Assembly (NCBI RefSeq): GCF_900455735.1
Contig: NZ_UAUI01000029.1
Location: forward strand, 186,001-250,000
Length of the DNA: 64,000 nt
Direction of reading: 5' to 3'
From: Rhodococcus wratislaviensis
GTDB lineage: Bacteria > Actinomycetota > Actinomycetes > Mycobacteriales > Mycobacteriaceae
This document shows, piece by piece, positions 1 to 10,916 of the stretch. Positions within the stretch are counted from its first letter, which is position 1. Each line of letters begins with the position of its first letter. The notes under the pieces were generated by a model. That model did not search any database. It was given only the letters and a program-made list of their open reading frames with translations, and was not told the origin of the DNA. A program made the translations under genes and the position numbers.

Positions 1-144
1 GATCCGGCGGACGGCGGGGCGCGACAGTCCCGCTTCCGTGGCGAGTTCGGCGAGCGTGGGGTTCGGGCGTTGGGCGTCGAACGCCAGCAGCACGGCGAAA
101 CCGCGCTCGATGCTCTGGATGTAATCGCGATCGCTCTCGGTCAT
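1..144 (-). CDS. IclR-family regulator, N-terminal fragment (probable cat operon regulator)
   Basis: The 48 codons read leftward from the ATG at 144 and run off the window edge, so only the DNA-binding end is present. The residues (SIERGFAVLLAF, then LAELATEAGLSRPAVRRI) match the winged-helix start of IclR-family regulators of the PcaR/CatR/PobR type. The gene is divergent from catA with about 200 bp between them. That layout fits a local regulator of the catechol operon, as in other rhodococci. The effector domain lies outside the window, so inducer and mode of action cannot be judged. Confidence 0.85.
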   Translation of the reverse strand, partial: MTESDRDYIQSIERGFAVLLAFDAQRPNPTLAELATEAGLSRPAVRRI

Positions 145-222
145 TGCGGCCTCCACCAGCGATTCGTGTGCGTATTCGGACTCGGGGTTGACATTTCAAT
201 GTGACTGCGCGCACAGTAGTGA

Positions 223-1194
<972 letters not shown>

Positions 1195-1223
1195 CCCGTT
1201 CCACCCGTAGAGAAAGTGATCCG

Positions 1224-2345
1224 ATGACCGACCTGTCGATCGTTTCCGTCGAAACGACGATCCTCGATGTGCCGCTGGTGCGTCCCCACAAGTTCGCCAC
1301 CACGTCGATGACGGCGCAGCCACTGCTGCTCGTCGCCGTCACGACCGCGGGCGGCGTGACCGGCTACGGCGAGGGCGTCGTCCCCGGCGGCCCGTGGTGG
1401 GGCGGCGAATCGGTGGAGACGATGCAGGCGATCGTCGAGCGGTACATCGTCCCGGTGCTGCTGGGGCGGGGTGTCGACGAGATCACCGGCATCATGTCGG
1501 ACATCGAACGAGTCGTCGCCAATGCCCGTTTCGCGAAGGCCGCCGTCGACGTCGCTTTGCACGACGCCTGGGCCCGCAGCCTGGGTGTGCCCGTGCACAC
1601 GCTGCTCGGCGGCGCCTTCCGGAAGAGTGTCGACGTCACGTGGGCCCTCGGCGCCGCACCCGCCGAGGAGATCATCGAGGAGGCGCTCGGGCTCGTCGAG
1701 TCGAAGCGGCACTTCAGTTTCAAGCTGAAGATGGGTGCGCTCGATCCCGAGGTCGACACTGCCCGGGTGGTCCAGATCGCGCAGGCTCTGCAGGGCAAGG
1801 CCGGCGTCCGCATCGACGTCAACGCCCGCTGGGACAGGCTCACTGCGCTGAAGTACGTGCCCCGCCTCGTCGAAGGCGGCGTCGAACTGATCGAGCAGCC
1901 CACGCCCGGTGAGCAGCTCGAGGTCCTCGCCGAGCTCAACCGACTCGTCCCCGTCCCGGTGATGGCGGACGAGAGCGTGCAGACTCCGCACGACGCCCTC
2001 GAGGTCGCACGGCGCGGAGCCGCGGACGTCATCGCCCTCAAGACCACCAAATGTGGCGGCCTGAAGAAGAGCCGCGAGGTGGTCGCGATCGCGAAGGCAG
2101 CCGGAATCGCCTGCCACGGAGCCACGTCCATCGAAGGCCCGATCGGCACCGCGGCGTCCATCCACTTCGCGTGCGCGGAGCCCGGCATCGACTTCGGCAC
2201 CGAACTGTTCGGGCCGCTGCTGTTCAGCGAGGAGTTGCTGCAGGAACCGATCCGCTACGCCGACGGTCAGGTGTTCCTGCCCGAGGGACCCGGCCTCGGA
2301 ATCGAGCTCGACATGGACGCAGTCAAGACCTGGACCAGGAACTAA
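1224..2345 (+). CDS. catB: muconate cycloisomerase
   Basis: This 373-residue enolase-superfamily enzyme converts cis,cis-muconate to muconolactone. The N-terminal capping domain is followed by the barrel with the general-base lysine region FKLKMG and metal ligands in RIDVNARW, IEQPTP and MADESV. Length and order fit CatB rather than a dehydratase. The ATG at 1224 is 29 bp after catA; the in-frame start at 1191 would overlap catA and add residues not conserved in the family. It is cotranscribed with catA and catC. Confidence 0.95.
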   Translation: MTDLSIVSVETTILDVPLVRPHKFATTSMTAQPLLLVAVTTAGGVTGYGEGVVPGGPWWGGESVETMQAIVERYIVPVLLGRGVDEITGIMSDIERVVANARFAKAAVDVALHDAWARSLGVPVHTLLGGAFRKSVDVTWALGAAPAEEIIEEALGLVESKRHFSFKLKMGALDPEVDTARVVQIAQALQGKAGVRIDVNARWDRLTALKYVPRLVEGGVELIEQPTPGEQLEVLAELNRLVPVPVMADESVQTPHDALEVARRGAADVIALKTTKCGGLKKSREVVAIAKAAGIACHGATSIEGPIGTAASIHFACAEPGIDFGTELFGPLLFSEELLQEPIRYADGQVFLPEGPGLGIELDMDAVKTWTRN

Positions 2346-2360
2346 GGAGCACACCACCCG

Positions 2361-2642
2361 ATGGCACTCTTTCACGTCCGCATGGACGTCGCCATTCCCC
2401 GCGACCTCGACCCGCAGGTCCGGGACGAGACCATCGCCAAGGAGAAGGCGTACTCGCAGGAGCTCCAACGCTCCGGCAAGTGGCCCGAGATCTGGCGGAT
2501 CGTCGGGCAGTACAGCAACATCAGCATCTTCGACGTCGAGTCGGCCGACGAACTGCACGAGATCCTGTGGAACCTTCCACTGTTCCCGTACATGAACATC
2601 GAGATCATGCCGCTCACCAAGCACGGTTCCGACGTCAAGTAG
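2361..2642 (+). CDS. catC: muconolactone delta-isomerase
   Basis: The 93-residue product begins MALFHVRMDVAIP, typical of CatC, and has the usual family length. It isomerises muconolactone to beta-ketoadipate enol-lactone, the third step of catechol ortho-cleavage. It follows catB after 15 bp and ends the operon. The later pca genes (enol-lactone hydrolase and CoA transferase steps) are not nearby and must lie elsewhere. Confidence 0.96.
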   Translation: MALFHVRMDVAIPRDLDPQVRDETIAKEKAYSQELQRSGKWPEIWRIVGQYSNISIFDVESADELHEILWNLPLFPYMNIEIMPLTKHGSDVK

Positions 2643-2656
2643 GCCCTCCGGGCCCG

Positions 2657-2696
2657 TGCGTGGTTAGCGAGTCTCTGGACTCGTCAACCACGCACA
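2657..2696. terminator. long hairpin between convergent catC and ROK gene
   Basis: Two 18-base arms (2657-2674 and 2679-2696) pair with two mismatches around a 4-base loop TCTG. The element sits between the stop codons of the convergent catC and ROK genes and probably ends both transcripts. It has no T-tract, as is common for actinomycete terminators. Confidence 0.75.
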
Positions 2697-2710
2697 GGCG
2701 GCGGAGCCGC

Positions 2711-3907
2711 CTATTTCTGCTGCGCCAGCAGCTGGTCCACCGCGCGCACGCTGAGGACGTGGTCGAGTGCCATGGTGGCGCTGCCGACGACTCCCGACAG
2801 TTCCCCGTGCGTCCAGGGGAGGATCTGAAGCTGTTGGGTGGCAACGGCGATGGCGTTGCCGTACAGGGTTTCGCGTAGCCCGGCGACGAACGTGTCGTAG
2901 GCCTGCGCCATGTCACCGCCGACGATCACGACCTCCGGATTGAGGAGGTTGATCGCACCCGACAACACTTCGCCGATCTGCCGTCCGCTCTCGCGGATCA
3001 TCCGCCGGGCCTCGGCGTCCCCGGCCAGGGCGAGGGTGATCACGTCGCGGATGTGGGTGACTTCGCGTCCCTGCTCCTGCAGATTGCGGACCAGCGCCCA
3101 CCCGCCGGCGACGGCCTCGATACACCCGACATCACCGCAGCGGCACACGACTCCTTGTGCCGCTGCGGTTTTCGTGTGCCCGATTTCGCCTGCCGCGCCG
3201 AGGGCACCACGCTGGAGGACGCCACCGGACACGAGGCCGGCGCCCAGACCGGTCGACGCCTTGATGAGCAGCATGTCGGCGAAGTCGCGGCGTTCTCCGC
3301 GCCGCTCCGCCAGCACCATGACGTTGGCATCGTTGTCGACGAAGACGGGTGCGTCGGTGACGTCGGCGAGGAACGGCTGGAGGGGGACGCCGTCCCAGCC
3401 CGACATCATGGGGGAGTTCAGGCTGCACCCGCGTTCGGTGTCGACGGTTCCGGGGAGGCTGATCCCGATCCCGACCGTCCTGCCCGCGGTCTCGCCCAGA
3501 CTCTCGCGCAGTGCGATGAGGCGTTGCGCGATGACGGGCATCAGCTCGGCCGGGCTGGTGCCGATTTCCTGCTCCACGTCCTCGGCGACGATGACGTCGC
3601 CGGCGAGGTCGCAGATGGCCAGCTGGGTGCGGCTCCGGCCGATGGCCGCCGACAGCACGACACCGGCCTGTACGTGAAACGAGAGCTTCACCGGCGGTCG
3701 ACCCCCGGTCGAGACACCCTCCTCGCGTTCGACGACGAGCCCCGACGCCTGAAGCGAGGAGACCCGCGCCGCGACCGCGGTGCGGGAGAGGCCGGTGAGG
3801 GTGCCGATCTCGGTGCGCGTCGTTGCTTGCCCTGCACGAATGAGGGCGAAGACGTCGCCACCCGTCGCCGGGGAGGTCGTCGAGCGAGGCGTCCGCATGC
3901 AGGCCAT
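2711..3907 (-). CDS. ROK-family transcriptional regulator
   Basis: The 398-residue protein has an N-terminal winged helix (about residues 15-75, with TRTEIGTLTGLSRTAVAARV) and a C-terminal sugar-kinase-like ROK domain. The ROK zinc signature CRCGDVGCIE follows GEIGHT, and DNDAN marks the sugar-binding fold. Proteins of this architecture are sugar-responsive repressors (NagC/XylR type). It is divergent from zwf-edd-eda and probably controls that operon and itself. The start at 3907 or the ATG at 3898 is possible; neither has a strong ribosome site. Confidence 0.88.
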   Translation of the reverse strand: MACMRTPRSTTSPATGGDVFALIRAGQATTRTEIGTLTGLSRTAVAARVSSLQASGLVVEREEGVSTGGRPPVKLSFHVQAGVVLSAAIGRSRTQLAICDLAGDVIVAEDVEQEIGTSPAELMPVIAQRLIALRESLGETAGRTVGIGISLPGTVDTERGCSLNSPMMSGWDGVPLQPFLADVTDAPVFVDNDANVMVLAERRGERRDFADMLLIKASTGLGAGLVSGGVLQRGALGAAGEIGHTKTAAAQGVVCRCGDVGCIEAVAGGWALVRNLQEQGREVTHIRDVITLALAGDAEARRMIRESGRQIGEVLSGAINLLNPEVVIVGGDMAQAYDTFVAGLRETLYGNAIAVATQQLQILPWTHGELSGVVGSATMALDHVLSVRAVDQLLAQQK

Positions 3908-3961
3908 TCAACCAACCGGACACGCGTCTGACAACGTAAGGCCCGGATCTTTGTTCGCCGA

Positions 3962-3979
3962 AATACTTAAGTCTGTATT
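3962..3979. promoter_or_regulatory. inverted repeat AATAC-N8-GTATT in the ROK/zwf intergenic region
   Basis: AATAC (3962-3966) and GTATT (3975-3979) form a perfect inverted repeat, with ACTTAAGT as an inner palindrome. It overlaps the proposed -35 box of the zwf promoter. That is where a repressor such as the divergent ROK protein would act. The link to the ROK protein is inference. Confidence 0.5.
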
Positions 3980-4006
3980 GATCGAAAGCGAAAGGTCGCC
4001 TACTGT
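3978..4006 (+). promoter_or_regulatory. probable sigma-A-type promoter of zwf-edd-eda
   Basis: TTGATC at 3978-3983 and TACTGT at 4001-4006 are separated by 17 bp, close to the actinobacterial housekeeping consensus. The start codon of zwf lies 43 bp after the -10 box. The same -10 hexamer TACTGT occurs before the sugar porter gene at 9363. Confidence 0.55.
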
Positions 4007-4049
4007 CGTCTGTGACGGCCCACACATCCGGCTTTCAGAGGGAGATGAC

Positions 4050-5528
4050 ATGTCACCAGCGACCACCGTGGAACCGTGCGATTTCGTCGTGTTCGGCGGA
4101 ACCGGCGACCTGGCGGTTCGTAAGCTGCTTCCCGCGCTCTACCTGCGCGACAGGGACGGCCAGCTGCCCGCCGAAACCCGCGTGATCGGTGCCTCGCGAG
4201 CCGGTCTCGACACCGACGGTTACCGCGACAAGGTGCGAGGCGAACTCGCGCGGTTCGTGTCCGGCGATCAGCTGGATTCGGACACCTGTGAGCGATTTCT
4301 CAATCGCCTCGAATACGTCTCCGTCGACGCCGCGGACCCCACGAACTGGGCGGGCCTCAGCGAGTGTCTCGCCGCGCGGGAAGGTTCGATCCGGGTCTTC
4401 TATCTGGCGTGCGCTCCCGGTCTGTTCGGGCCGATCTGTGAGAACCTCGCCCTGAACGGTCTCGCCGACGCGCAGTCCCGCGTCGTGCTGGAGAAGCCGA
4501 TCGGACACGACCTCGCCTCGGCCCGCGCCGTCAACGACGCGGTCGGCGCCGTGTTCGAGGAGTCGCAGATCTTCCGCATCGACCACTACCTCGGCAAGGA
4601 GAGTGTCCAGAACCTCCTGGTCACGCGATTCGCCAACACGTTCCTCGAACCGCTGTGGAACTCCTCGTCGATCGACCACGTGCAGATCAACGTCGCCGAG
4701 TCGCTCGGAGTCGGCAGTCGCGGCGGCTACTACGAGTCGGCGGGTGCCCTGCGCGACATGCTGCAGAACCACCTCCTGCAGATGCTCTGCCTCGTCGCGA
4801 TGGAACCGCCCACCTACGTCGACCGCGAGACCGTGCGAGACGAGAAGCTCAAGGTCCTCCAGGCCCTCAAGCCGATGAGCCCGCAGGACGTCGAACGCTG
4901 CACCGTCGCAGGCCAGTACGGTCCCGGCCTCGCCGACGGGATCGCCGTCCCCGGATACCAGGAGGACGTCGAGAACCCGGAGAGCACCACCGAGACGTTC
5001 ATCGCCGTCAAGGCCGAGATCCAGAACTGGCGTTGGGCCGGCGTGCCGTTCTACCTGCGCACCGGCAAGCGCATGGACCGGCGCTGCTCGGAGATCGTGG
5101 TGCAGTTCAAGCCCGTCCCGCACCCCATGTTCCCCGGCAGCGAGGGCCACAGCGAACCCAACCGCCTGGTGATCCAGTTGCAGCCCCACGAGGGCATGCG
5201 GCTGCACATGACGGCGAAGGAACCCGGCCCCGGCGGTATCCGGCTCAAGCCGGTGTCGTTGGACCTCAACTACATCGAGACGTTCAAGCGTCCGTCACCC
5301 GACGCCTACGAGCGGCTGCTGATGGATGTGGTCCGGGGTAACCCGACCCTGTTCATGCGCCGCGACGAGGTCGAGGCCGCCTGGGAGTGGGTCGAGCAGA
5401 TCCTCGTCGGCTGGGAGAAGTCCGAGCGCGCCCCGCGCCGCTACCCGGCGGGCACCAACGGACCCACCGACGCAACCACCCTGATCGAGCGCGACGGCCG
5501 CGCCTGGCACGAAGGAGTCACCGCATGA
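4050..5528 (+). CDS. zwf: glucose-6-phosphate 1-dehydrogenase
   Basis: The 492-residue enzyme oxidises glucose 6-phosphate to 6-phosphogluconolactone with NAD(P)+. The Rossmann motif [17 protein letters not shown] is near the N terminus and the active-site signature RIDHYLGKE is at about residue 178. The ATG at 4050 follows GAGGGAG, and the much longer open frame upstream has no homologous start. It overlaps edd by ATGA. Placement ahead of edd and eda commits glucose 6-phosphate to the Entner-Doudoroff route; no lactonase gene is in the window. Confidence 0.96.
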   Translation: MSPATTVEPCDFVVFGGTGDLAVRKLLPALYLRDRDGQLPAETRVIGASRAGLDTDGYRDKVRGELARFVSGDQLDSDTCERFLNRLEYVSVDAADPTNWAGLSECLAAREGSIRVFYLACAPGLFGPICENLALNGLADAQSRVVLEKPIGHDLASARAVNDAVGAVFEESQIFRIDHYLGKESVQNLLVTRFANTFLEPLWNSSSIDHVQINVAESLGVGSRGGYYESAGALRDMLQNHLLQMLCLVAMEPPTYVDRETVRDEKLKVLQALKPMSPQDVERCTVAGQYGPGLADGIAVPGYQEDVENPESTTETFIAVKAEIQNWRWAGVPFYLRTGKRMDRRCSEIVVQFKPVPHPMFPGSEGHSEPNRLVIQLQPHEGMRLHMTAKEPGPGGIRLKPVSLDLNYIETFKRPSPDAYERLLMDVVRGNPTLFMRRDEVEAAWEWVEQILVGWEKSERAPRRYPAGTNGPTDATTLIERDGRAWHEGVTA

Positions 5529-7378
5529 CCGACGCACCCACACCGACGGCCGACGTGCACCCCGTCCTCGCCGCCGTCACCGAACGCATCATCGAGCGCA
5601 GCAAGCCCGAGCGCACGATCTACCTGGACCGTATCCGTCAGGCCGCCGACCGCGGTCCGGCGCGCGGCAAGCTGGCCTGCGCGAACCTCGCGCACGGATT
5701 CGCCGCGTCCGGCCCGGCCGACAAGAAGGCGCTGCGCAGCTTCGTCAAGCCCAACATCGCGATCGTCTCGTCGTACAACGACATGCTGTCGGCGCACCAG
5801 CCGTTCGAGCACTTCCCGCGGCAGCTGAAGGCCGCGGTCATGGAAGCCGGCGGCATCGCCCAGTTCGCCGGTGGTGTCCCCGCGATGTGCGACGGCATCA
5901 CCCAGGGCCGCGACGGCATGCAGCTGTCGCTGTTCAGCCGCGACGTCATCGCGATGGCGACGGCGATCGGACTGTCCCACGACATGTTCGACGGTGCCCT
6001 CATGCTCGGTGTGTGCGACAAGATCGTGCCGGGAATGCTCATCGGCGCCCTGGGTTTCGGTCACCTCCCGACGATCTTCGTCCCGGCCGGGCCGATGACG
6101 TCCGGTCTGCCCAACAACGAGAAGTCGCGCGTGCGGCAGTTGTACGCGGAGGGTAAGGCCGATCGCGAGGAACTGCTCGACGCGGAGGCGGCGAGCTACC
6201 ACGGTGTAGGCACCTGCACGTTCTTCGGCACGGCCAACTCCAACCAGCTCCTCATGGAGGTCATGGGCCTGCACCTGCCCGGATCGAGCTTCGTGAACCC
6301 GGGGACCCCGCTGCGCGAGGCTCTCACGTCGGAGGCGGGAAAGCGCGTCACCGGTCTCACCGCGCTCGGCGACGACTACACGCCGGTCGGCGAGGTCGTG
6401 GACGAGAAGGCCGTCGTCAACGGCTGCGTGGCGCTGCTCGCCACCGGCGGTTCGACCAACCACACGATGCACCTCGTGGCCATCGCCCGCGCCGCCGGAA
6501 TCACCCTCACGTGGGACGACCTGTCGGAACTGTCCGCGGTGGTGCCGCTGCTCGCCCGGATCTACCCCAACGGCTCCGCGGACGTGAACCACTTCCACGC
6601 GGCCGGCGGCCTCGGCTACGTCGTGTCGTCGATGCTGGACGCGGGACTGCTGCACGAGGACGTGAAGACCGTCGTCGGCCCCGGGCTCCGCCGCTACACG
6701 GAGGAACCGAAGCTGTCCGGCGAGGGCGTCGAATGGCAGCCGGGCACGCGAATCAGCCTCGACACCAGCGTGTTGCGCGGACCGGAAGATCCGTTCGACG
6801 TCAACGGCGGCCTCAAGATGCTGACCGGAAACCTGGGTTCGTGCGTGATGAAGACGTCGGCCGTCCACCCGGACCACCGTGTGGTGACCGCTCCGGCCAG
6901 GGTCTTCGACGATCAGCTCGACTTCCTGGCCGCGTTCGAGGCGGGCACGTTGACCGGTGATTTCGTCGCCGTGCTCCGGTACCAGGGCCCGCGCGCCAAC
7001 GGCATGCCCGAATTGCACAAGCTCACACCGGTACTCGGTGTTCTGCAGGATCAGGGCCGGAAGGTCGCGCTGGTCACCGACGGCCGGATGTCGGGTGCCT
7101 CCGGGAAGGTTCCCGCGGCCATCCACCTCACCCCCGAGGCGGCCGCGGACGGACCCCTCGCGCGGGTGCGTGACGGCGACGTCCTCACCGTCGACGCGGT
7201 GACCGGATCCGTGAACGTGCACCTCGACGACGAGGAACTGGCCGCCCGCCCGGCGACCGGTCGTGCGCTCGGTGCCGACGAATGGGTCGGCACGGGGCGC
7301 GAACTCTTCGCCGGCCTGCGAGCCGCTGTCGGACCGGCGACCCAGGGCGCCAGCGTTTTCCACCCCCAACCCGTCTAA
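5525..7378 (+). CDS. edd: 6-phosphogluconate dehydratase
   Basis: This 617-residue IlvD/Edd-family iron-sulfur enzyme dehydrates 6-phosphogluconate to 2-keto-3-deoxy-6-phosphogluconate. Cluster cysteines are visible in [17 protein letters not shown] and [11 protein letters not shown], and [18 protein letters not shown] is a family signature. The length agrees with Edd (about 600 residues) rather than IlvD (about 560). The ATG at 5525 overlaps the zwf stop by 4 bases. The eda gene follows after 10 bp, so the three form one coupled operon. Confidence 0.95.
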   Translation: MTDAPTPTADVHPVLAAVTERIIERSKPERTIYLDRIRQAADRGPARGKLACANLAHGFAASGPADKKALRSFVKPNIAIVSSYNDMLSAHQPFEHFPRQLKAAVMEAGGIAQFAGGVPAMCDGITQGRDGMQLSLFSRDVIAMATAIGLSHDMFDGALMLGVCDKIVPGMLIGALGFGHLPTIFVPAGPMTSGLPNNEKSRVRQLYAEGKADREELLDAEAASYHGVGTCTFFGTANSNQLLMEVMGLHLPGSSFVNPGTPLREALTSEAGKRVTGLTALGDDYTPVGEVVDEKAVVNGCVALLATGGSTNHTMHLVAIARAAGITLTWDDLSELSAVVPLLARIYPNGSADVNHFHAAGGLGYVVSSMLDAGLLHEDVKTVVGPGLRRYTEEPKLSGEGVEWQPGTRISLDTSVLRGPEDPFDVNGGLKMLTGNLGSCVMKTSAVHPDHRVVTAPARVFDDQLDFLAAFEAGTLTGDFVAVLRYQGPRANGMPELHKLTPVLGVLQDQGRKVALVTDGRMSGASGKVPAAIHLTPEAAADGPLARVRDGDVLTVDAVTGSVNVHLDDEELAARPATGRALGADEWVGTGRELFAGLRAAVGPATQGASVFHPQPV

Positions 7379-7388
7379 GGAGTATTCA

Positions 7389-8015
7389 GTGACGAACAGC
7401 CCCTCCCTCCTCGACCGCGTCCCGGTCATCCCCGTCGTCGTCGTGGACGACCTCGGCGACGCAGTGCCGGTGGCCCGCGCGCTGGTGGCCGGCGGCATCC
7501 CGATGATCGAACTGACCCTGCGCACGCCCTGCGCGCTCGACGCCATCAAGGCGATCGCGAGCGAGGTGCCGGAAATCTGCGTCGGCGCGGGCACGATCGT
7601 GGAACCGGTACAGGCCGCGCAGGCGGCCGACGCGGGAGCGCAGTTCCTGGTCTCGCCGGGGAGCACCGAAACTCTGCTGAAGGCCATGACGGACACCGGA
7701 CTGCCGCACCTCCCGGGTGCGGCGACGGTCTCCGAGGTGCTCTTCCTGCTCGAGCACGGCTACCGCGAACTCAAGTTCTTCCCGGCAGAGGCGTCGGGTG
7801 GCGCGAAGTTCCTCGGCTCGATCCACTCACCCGTTCCGGCGGCACGGTTCTGCCCCACCGGCGGCATCTCGACGTCGAACGTCGGCGACTACCTGTCGCT
7901 GCCCAACGTCGGCTGTGTCGGCGGATCCTGGCTCACGCCCGCCGACGCCGTGAAGCTGAAGGACTGGGACCGGATCAGCGGACTCGCGCGTGAGGCGGCG
8001 GCACTCGCCCGGTAG
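7389..8015 (+). CDS. eda: KDPG aldolase
   Basis: The 208-residue class I aldolase splits 2-keto-3-deoxy-6-phosphogluconate into pyruvate and glyceraldehyde 3-phosphate. The Schiff-base lysine sits in ELKFFPAE, and IELTLRTPCAL, GAGTI and PTGGIS are family landmarks. The GTG at 7389 is preceded by AAGGAG at a normal distance, starting just past the edd stop. It completes the Entner-Doudoroff pathway begun by the two upstream genes. Confidence 0.95.
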   Translation: MTNSPSLLDRVPVIPVVVVDDLGDAVPVARALVAGGIPMIELTLRTPCALDAIKAIASEVPEICVGAGTIVEPVQAAQAADAGAQFLVSPGSTETLLKAMTDTGLPHLPGAATVSEVLFLLEHGYRELKFFPAEASGGAKFLGSIHSPVPAARFCPTGGISTSNVGDYLSLPNVGCVGGSWLTPADAVKLKDWDRISGLAREAAALAR

Positions 8016-8044
8016 CGGGGGAGGCGGCGCGGTACGGTGATGTC

Positions 8045-9223
8045 GTGCGCGACAGTGACAACGGTGACTCCCAGCGGCCGGGTTCTCAGTCCTCGCTGAA
8101 GTCCGCCAACCAGCACCGTGTGGTCCGCGCACTCCAGACGTCGGGTGAGCTCACCCAGGCGGAGATCGCGCGTCGCACCGGGTTGGCCCCCGCCACCGTC
8201 TCGAACATGGTCAAGGAATTGACCGCGGCCGGGATGGTCGCCGTGCCCGGCGGCGACCACCCGGGCCAGCGGGGCCGTGCGGTGAAGCTGACCCGCAAGA
8301 TGGGGCTCGCGGTCGGGATCGACTTCGGGCACCGCCATCTCACTGTTGCCGTCGCCGACATGGCCCACCAGGTGCTGGCCGAGGAGCGCGTCGAACTCGG
8401 CGCGGGGCACCGCGCCGAGGACGGCGTGGTGCAGGCGGGCGCTCTTCTGGACGCGGCCCTCGATCGCCTCGGCTGCGACCGTACGTCCGTTCTCGCGGTC
8501 GGCATGGGTCTGCCGGCGCCGCTCGAGACCGATACCGGTGAGGTCGGCGGCCCGTCGATCCTCCCGGGGTGGGTCGGTGTCGACGCGGCAGCCATCGCGT
8601 CGGAGTATCTCGGCACCGCGGTGCACGTCGACAACGATGCGAACCTCGGCGTGCTCGCCGAACACATGTGGGGAGCGGGCCGGGGAACCACCGATCTCGC
8701 CTACATCAAACTGTCCGACGGAGTGGGTGCCGGACTCGTCCTCGACGGCCGGCTGTACCGCGGAAGAGGCGGCACCGCAGGCGAAATCGGCCATCTGACA
8801 CTCGACGAGTTCGGTCAGGTATGCCGCTGCGGCAACCGCGGCTGCCTCGAGACCCTCGTCGCCTCGCACGTCGTGATCGGCCTGCTCGCACCGAGCCGCG
8901 GCCCCGACCTCACCATCGCCGACATCGTCGCGATGGCCGAGGGCGGAGATGCCGCCTGCATCCGGGTGCTCGCCGACACGGGACGGCACGTCGGCGTCGC
9001 CGCAGCGAGCCTGTGCAACCTCGTCAATCCCGAACGTCTCGTCATCGGCGGTGAACTCGCGCTGGCCGGGGAACTGCTGCTCGGGCCGATGCGTGAGGTG
9101 GTCGGACGATATGCGGTGCCCAGCGCGGTCCGTTCCCTGGACATCCGCGTCGCCGAACTCGGTCCCCGGGCGCAGGTGCTCGGTGCCGTCGCGCTGGGTC
9201 TGCGATCCGCGCTTCCGGCCTGA
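8045..9223 (+). CDS. ROK-family transcriptional regulator
   Basis: The 392-residue protein has an N-terminal helix-turn-helix (TQAEIARRTGLAPATVSNMV, about residues 38-57) and a ROK sugar-kinase-like domain. The zinc motif CRCGNRGCLE, GEIGHLT and DNDAN are present. It starts with GTG at 8045, 29 bp after eda, and is probably cotranscribed with the Entner-Doudoroff genes. It is also just upstream of the sugar porter. It is a different subfamily from the ROK protein at 2711, so the island has two sugar sensors. Confidence 0.88.
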   Translation: MRDSDNGDSQRPGSQSSLKSANQHRVVRALQTSGELTQAEIARRTGLAPATVSNMVKELTAAGMVAVPGGDHPGQRGRAVKLTRKMGLAVGIDFGHRHLTVAVADMAHQVLAEERVELGAGHRAEDGVVQAGALLDAALDRLGCDRTSVLAVGMGLPAPLETDTGEVGGPSILPGWVGVDAAAIASEYLGTAVHVDNDANLGVLAEHMWGAGRGTTDLAYIKLSDGVGAGLVLDGRLYRGRGGTAGEIGHLTLDEFGQVCRCGNRGCLETLVASHVVIGLLAPSRGPDLTIADIVAMAEGGDAACIRVLADTGRHVGVAAASLCNLVNPERLVIGGELALAGELLLGPMREVVGRYAVPSAVRSLDIRVAELGPRAQVLGAVALGLRSALPA

Positions 9224-9287
9224 CTGTTCGCCGCTGAATTCTCACATCAGTTTGTGGGGTGAGCGCTGCGCTCGTGACGGTCAGTTC

Positions 9288-9301
9288 GTTCATTAATGAA
9301 C
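9288..9301. promoter_or_regulatory. 14-bp perfect palindrome upstream of the sugar porter
   Basis: GTTCATTAATGAAC is a perfect palindrome located 38 bp before the -35 box of the sugar porter promoter. It is a candidate operator for one of the two ROK regulators. A second, shorter dyad (GAGCGC-T-GCGCTC) lies at 9261-9273. No further evidence is available in the sequence. Confidence 0.5.
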
Positions 9302-9338
9302 ATTTGCGCGGTGATGTTCGCCTATTTGTGTTCACATC

Positions 9339-9368
9339 TTGACGGTTCCCTATTCCGTTGCCTACTGT
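9339..9368 (+). promoter_or_regulatory. probable promoter of the sugar porter
   Basis: TTGACG (9339-9344) and TACTGT (9363-9368) are separated by 18 bp. The gene starts at 9451, leaving an untranslated leader of roughly 75 bases. Box sequences match the zwf promoter closely, suggesting the same holoenzyme. Confidence 0.55.
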
Positions 9369-9450
9369 GTTCCACACCACAACGAATGCGCTCTCGCGCA
9401 GGCCTCGGCTCGATCCGAGACTCGTCACCCCCTTGCTCACGAGGAGACCC

Positions 9451-10902
9451 ATGACTGAAAACGTCCTGTTGCCCGGTGCGGAATCGCCCGGCGACACAGC
9501 AGAGGGCACTTCGGTTCCCGTCCGTATCGCGGTCGTCGCGGCACTCGGCGGGTTGCTGTTCGGCTACGACAGCGCGGTGATCAACGGTGCGGTGTCGGCG
9601 ATCGAAGGCAAGTTCCAGGTCGATTCCGCTCTCCTCGGATTCGCGATCGCCTCGGCACTGCTGGGCGCCGCGGCGGGAGCGATGCTGGCCGGGCGGATCG
9701 CCGACCGGTACGGACGCCTCGTCACCATGCGGGCCGCTGCCGTGATGTTCCTGCTGAGCGCCATCGGCACCGGATTCGCGGCCAACGTCGAGATGCTGGT
9801 GACGTTCCGGATCGTCGGCGGCATCGGTGTGGGGCTGGCCTCGGTCATCGCACCCGCCTACATCGCCGAGATCTCGCCCGCCCGGGTGCGCGGACGTCTC
9901 GGGTCGCTGCAGCAACTCGCGATCGTCACGGGCATCTTCGTCTCGCTCCTGGTCGACTACGCCCTCGCCGCCCTCGCCGGTGGGTCGCAGGAAGAACTGT
10001 GGTTCGGGCTCGAGGCCTGGCGCTGGATGTTCCTCGCGATGTGCGTGCCCGCATTGGCCTACGGACTGCTGTCGCTGACGATTCCCGAATCCCCGCGCTA
10101 CCTGATCGCCCAGGGCCGCCTCGGTGAGGCTCGCGGCATCCTCGCGGTCCTGCTCGGCGAGAAGGGTCTGGACCTCAAGATCGAGAGCATCCGCTCGACG
10201 CTGGCCCGTGAGACGCAACCGTCGATCCGTGATCTGAAGGGCTCCGCGTTCGGCCTGATGCCGATCGTGTGGATCGGCATCGGACTCTCCGTCTTTCAGC
10301 AGTTCGTCGGCATCAACGTCATCTTCTACTACTCCAGCGTCCTGTGGCAGGCCGTCGGCTTCGACGAGGGCAGCTCACTGCAGATCACGGTCATCACGTC
10401 GGTGGTCAACATCGCCACCACCCTCATCGCCATCGCCTACATCGACCGGGTGGGCCGGCGACCGCTGCTGATCATCGGCTCCGCCGGCATGGCCGTGACG
10501 CTCGCGACCATGGCGTTCATCTTCGGCACCGCGTCCACCACCGTCGTGGACGGTGTCGCGACGCCGCAGCTGACCGGACTGCAGGGCCCGATCGCGCTCG
10601 TCGCCGCCAACCTCTTCGTGGTGGCCTTCGGAATGTCCTGGGGCCCTGTGGTGTGGGTCCTGCTCGGCGAGGCGTTCCCCAACCGCATCCGGGCCGCCGC
10701 CCTGTCGCTCGCCGCGGGCGCCCAGTGGGCGGCGAACTGGCTGATCACTGTGACGTTCCCGTCCATGAAGGACTTCTCGCTGGGAATCGCGTACGGCTTC
10801 TACGCTGTGTGCGCCGTGCTGTCACTCGTCTTCGTGTTGCGCTGGGTCAAGGAGACGAAGGGCGTGGAACTCGAAGCGATGCATTCGGATTCGGCCGCGT
10901 AG
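9451..10902 (+). CDS. MFS sugar porter (sugar:H+ symporter)
   Basis: The 483-residue protein has the 12-helix sugar porter layout. Visible signatures are GGLLFGYDSAVINGA in helix 1, RIADRYGR, PESPRYL at the end of the first half, QQFVGINVIFYYSS in helix 7, and RVGRRPL. It resembles glucose/xylose/arabinose permeases. Its context in an Entner-Doudoroff island favours glucose or a related hexose. The ATG at 9451 follows GAGGAG by 5 bp. The ROK gene upstream suggests control by sugar; substrate is inferred from context only. Confidence 0.9.
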   Translation: MTENVLLPGAESPGDTAEGTSVPVRIAVVAALGGLLFGYDSAVINGAVSAIEGKFQVDSALLGFAIASALLGAAAGAMLAGRIADRYGRLVTMRAAAVMFLLSAIGTGFAANVEMLVTFRIVGGIGVGLASVIAPAYIAEISPARVRGRLGSLQQLAIVTGIFVSLLVDYALAALAGGSQEELWFGLEAWRWMFLAMCVPALAYGLLSLTIPESPRYLIAQGRLGEARGILAVLLGEKGLDLKIESIRSTLARETQPSIRDLKGSAFGLMPIVWIGIGLSVFQQFVGINVIFYYSSVLWQAVGFDEGSSLQITVITSVVNIATTLIAIAYIDRVGRRPLLIIGSAGMAVTLATMAFIFGTASTTVVDGVATPQLTGLQGPIALVAANLFVVAFGMSWGPVVWVLLGEAFPNRIRAAALSLAAGAQWAANWLITVTFPSMKDFSLGIAYGFYAVCAVLSLVFVLRWVKETKGVELEAMHSDSAA

Positions 10903-10916
10903 TACCGACCGCATCA

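Noticed and set aside
5441-7696. 751-codon open frame antisense to edd and eda
   Set aside because: It spans two well-supported genes on the other strand and has no protein family features.
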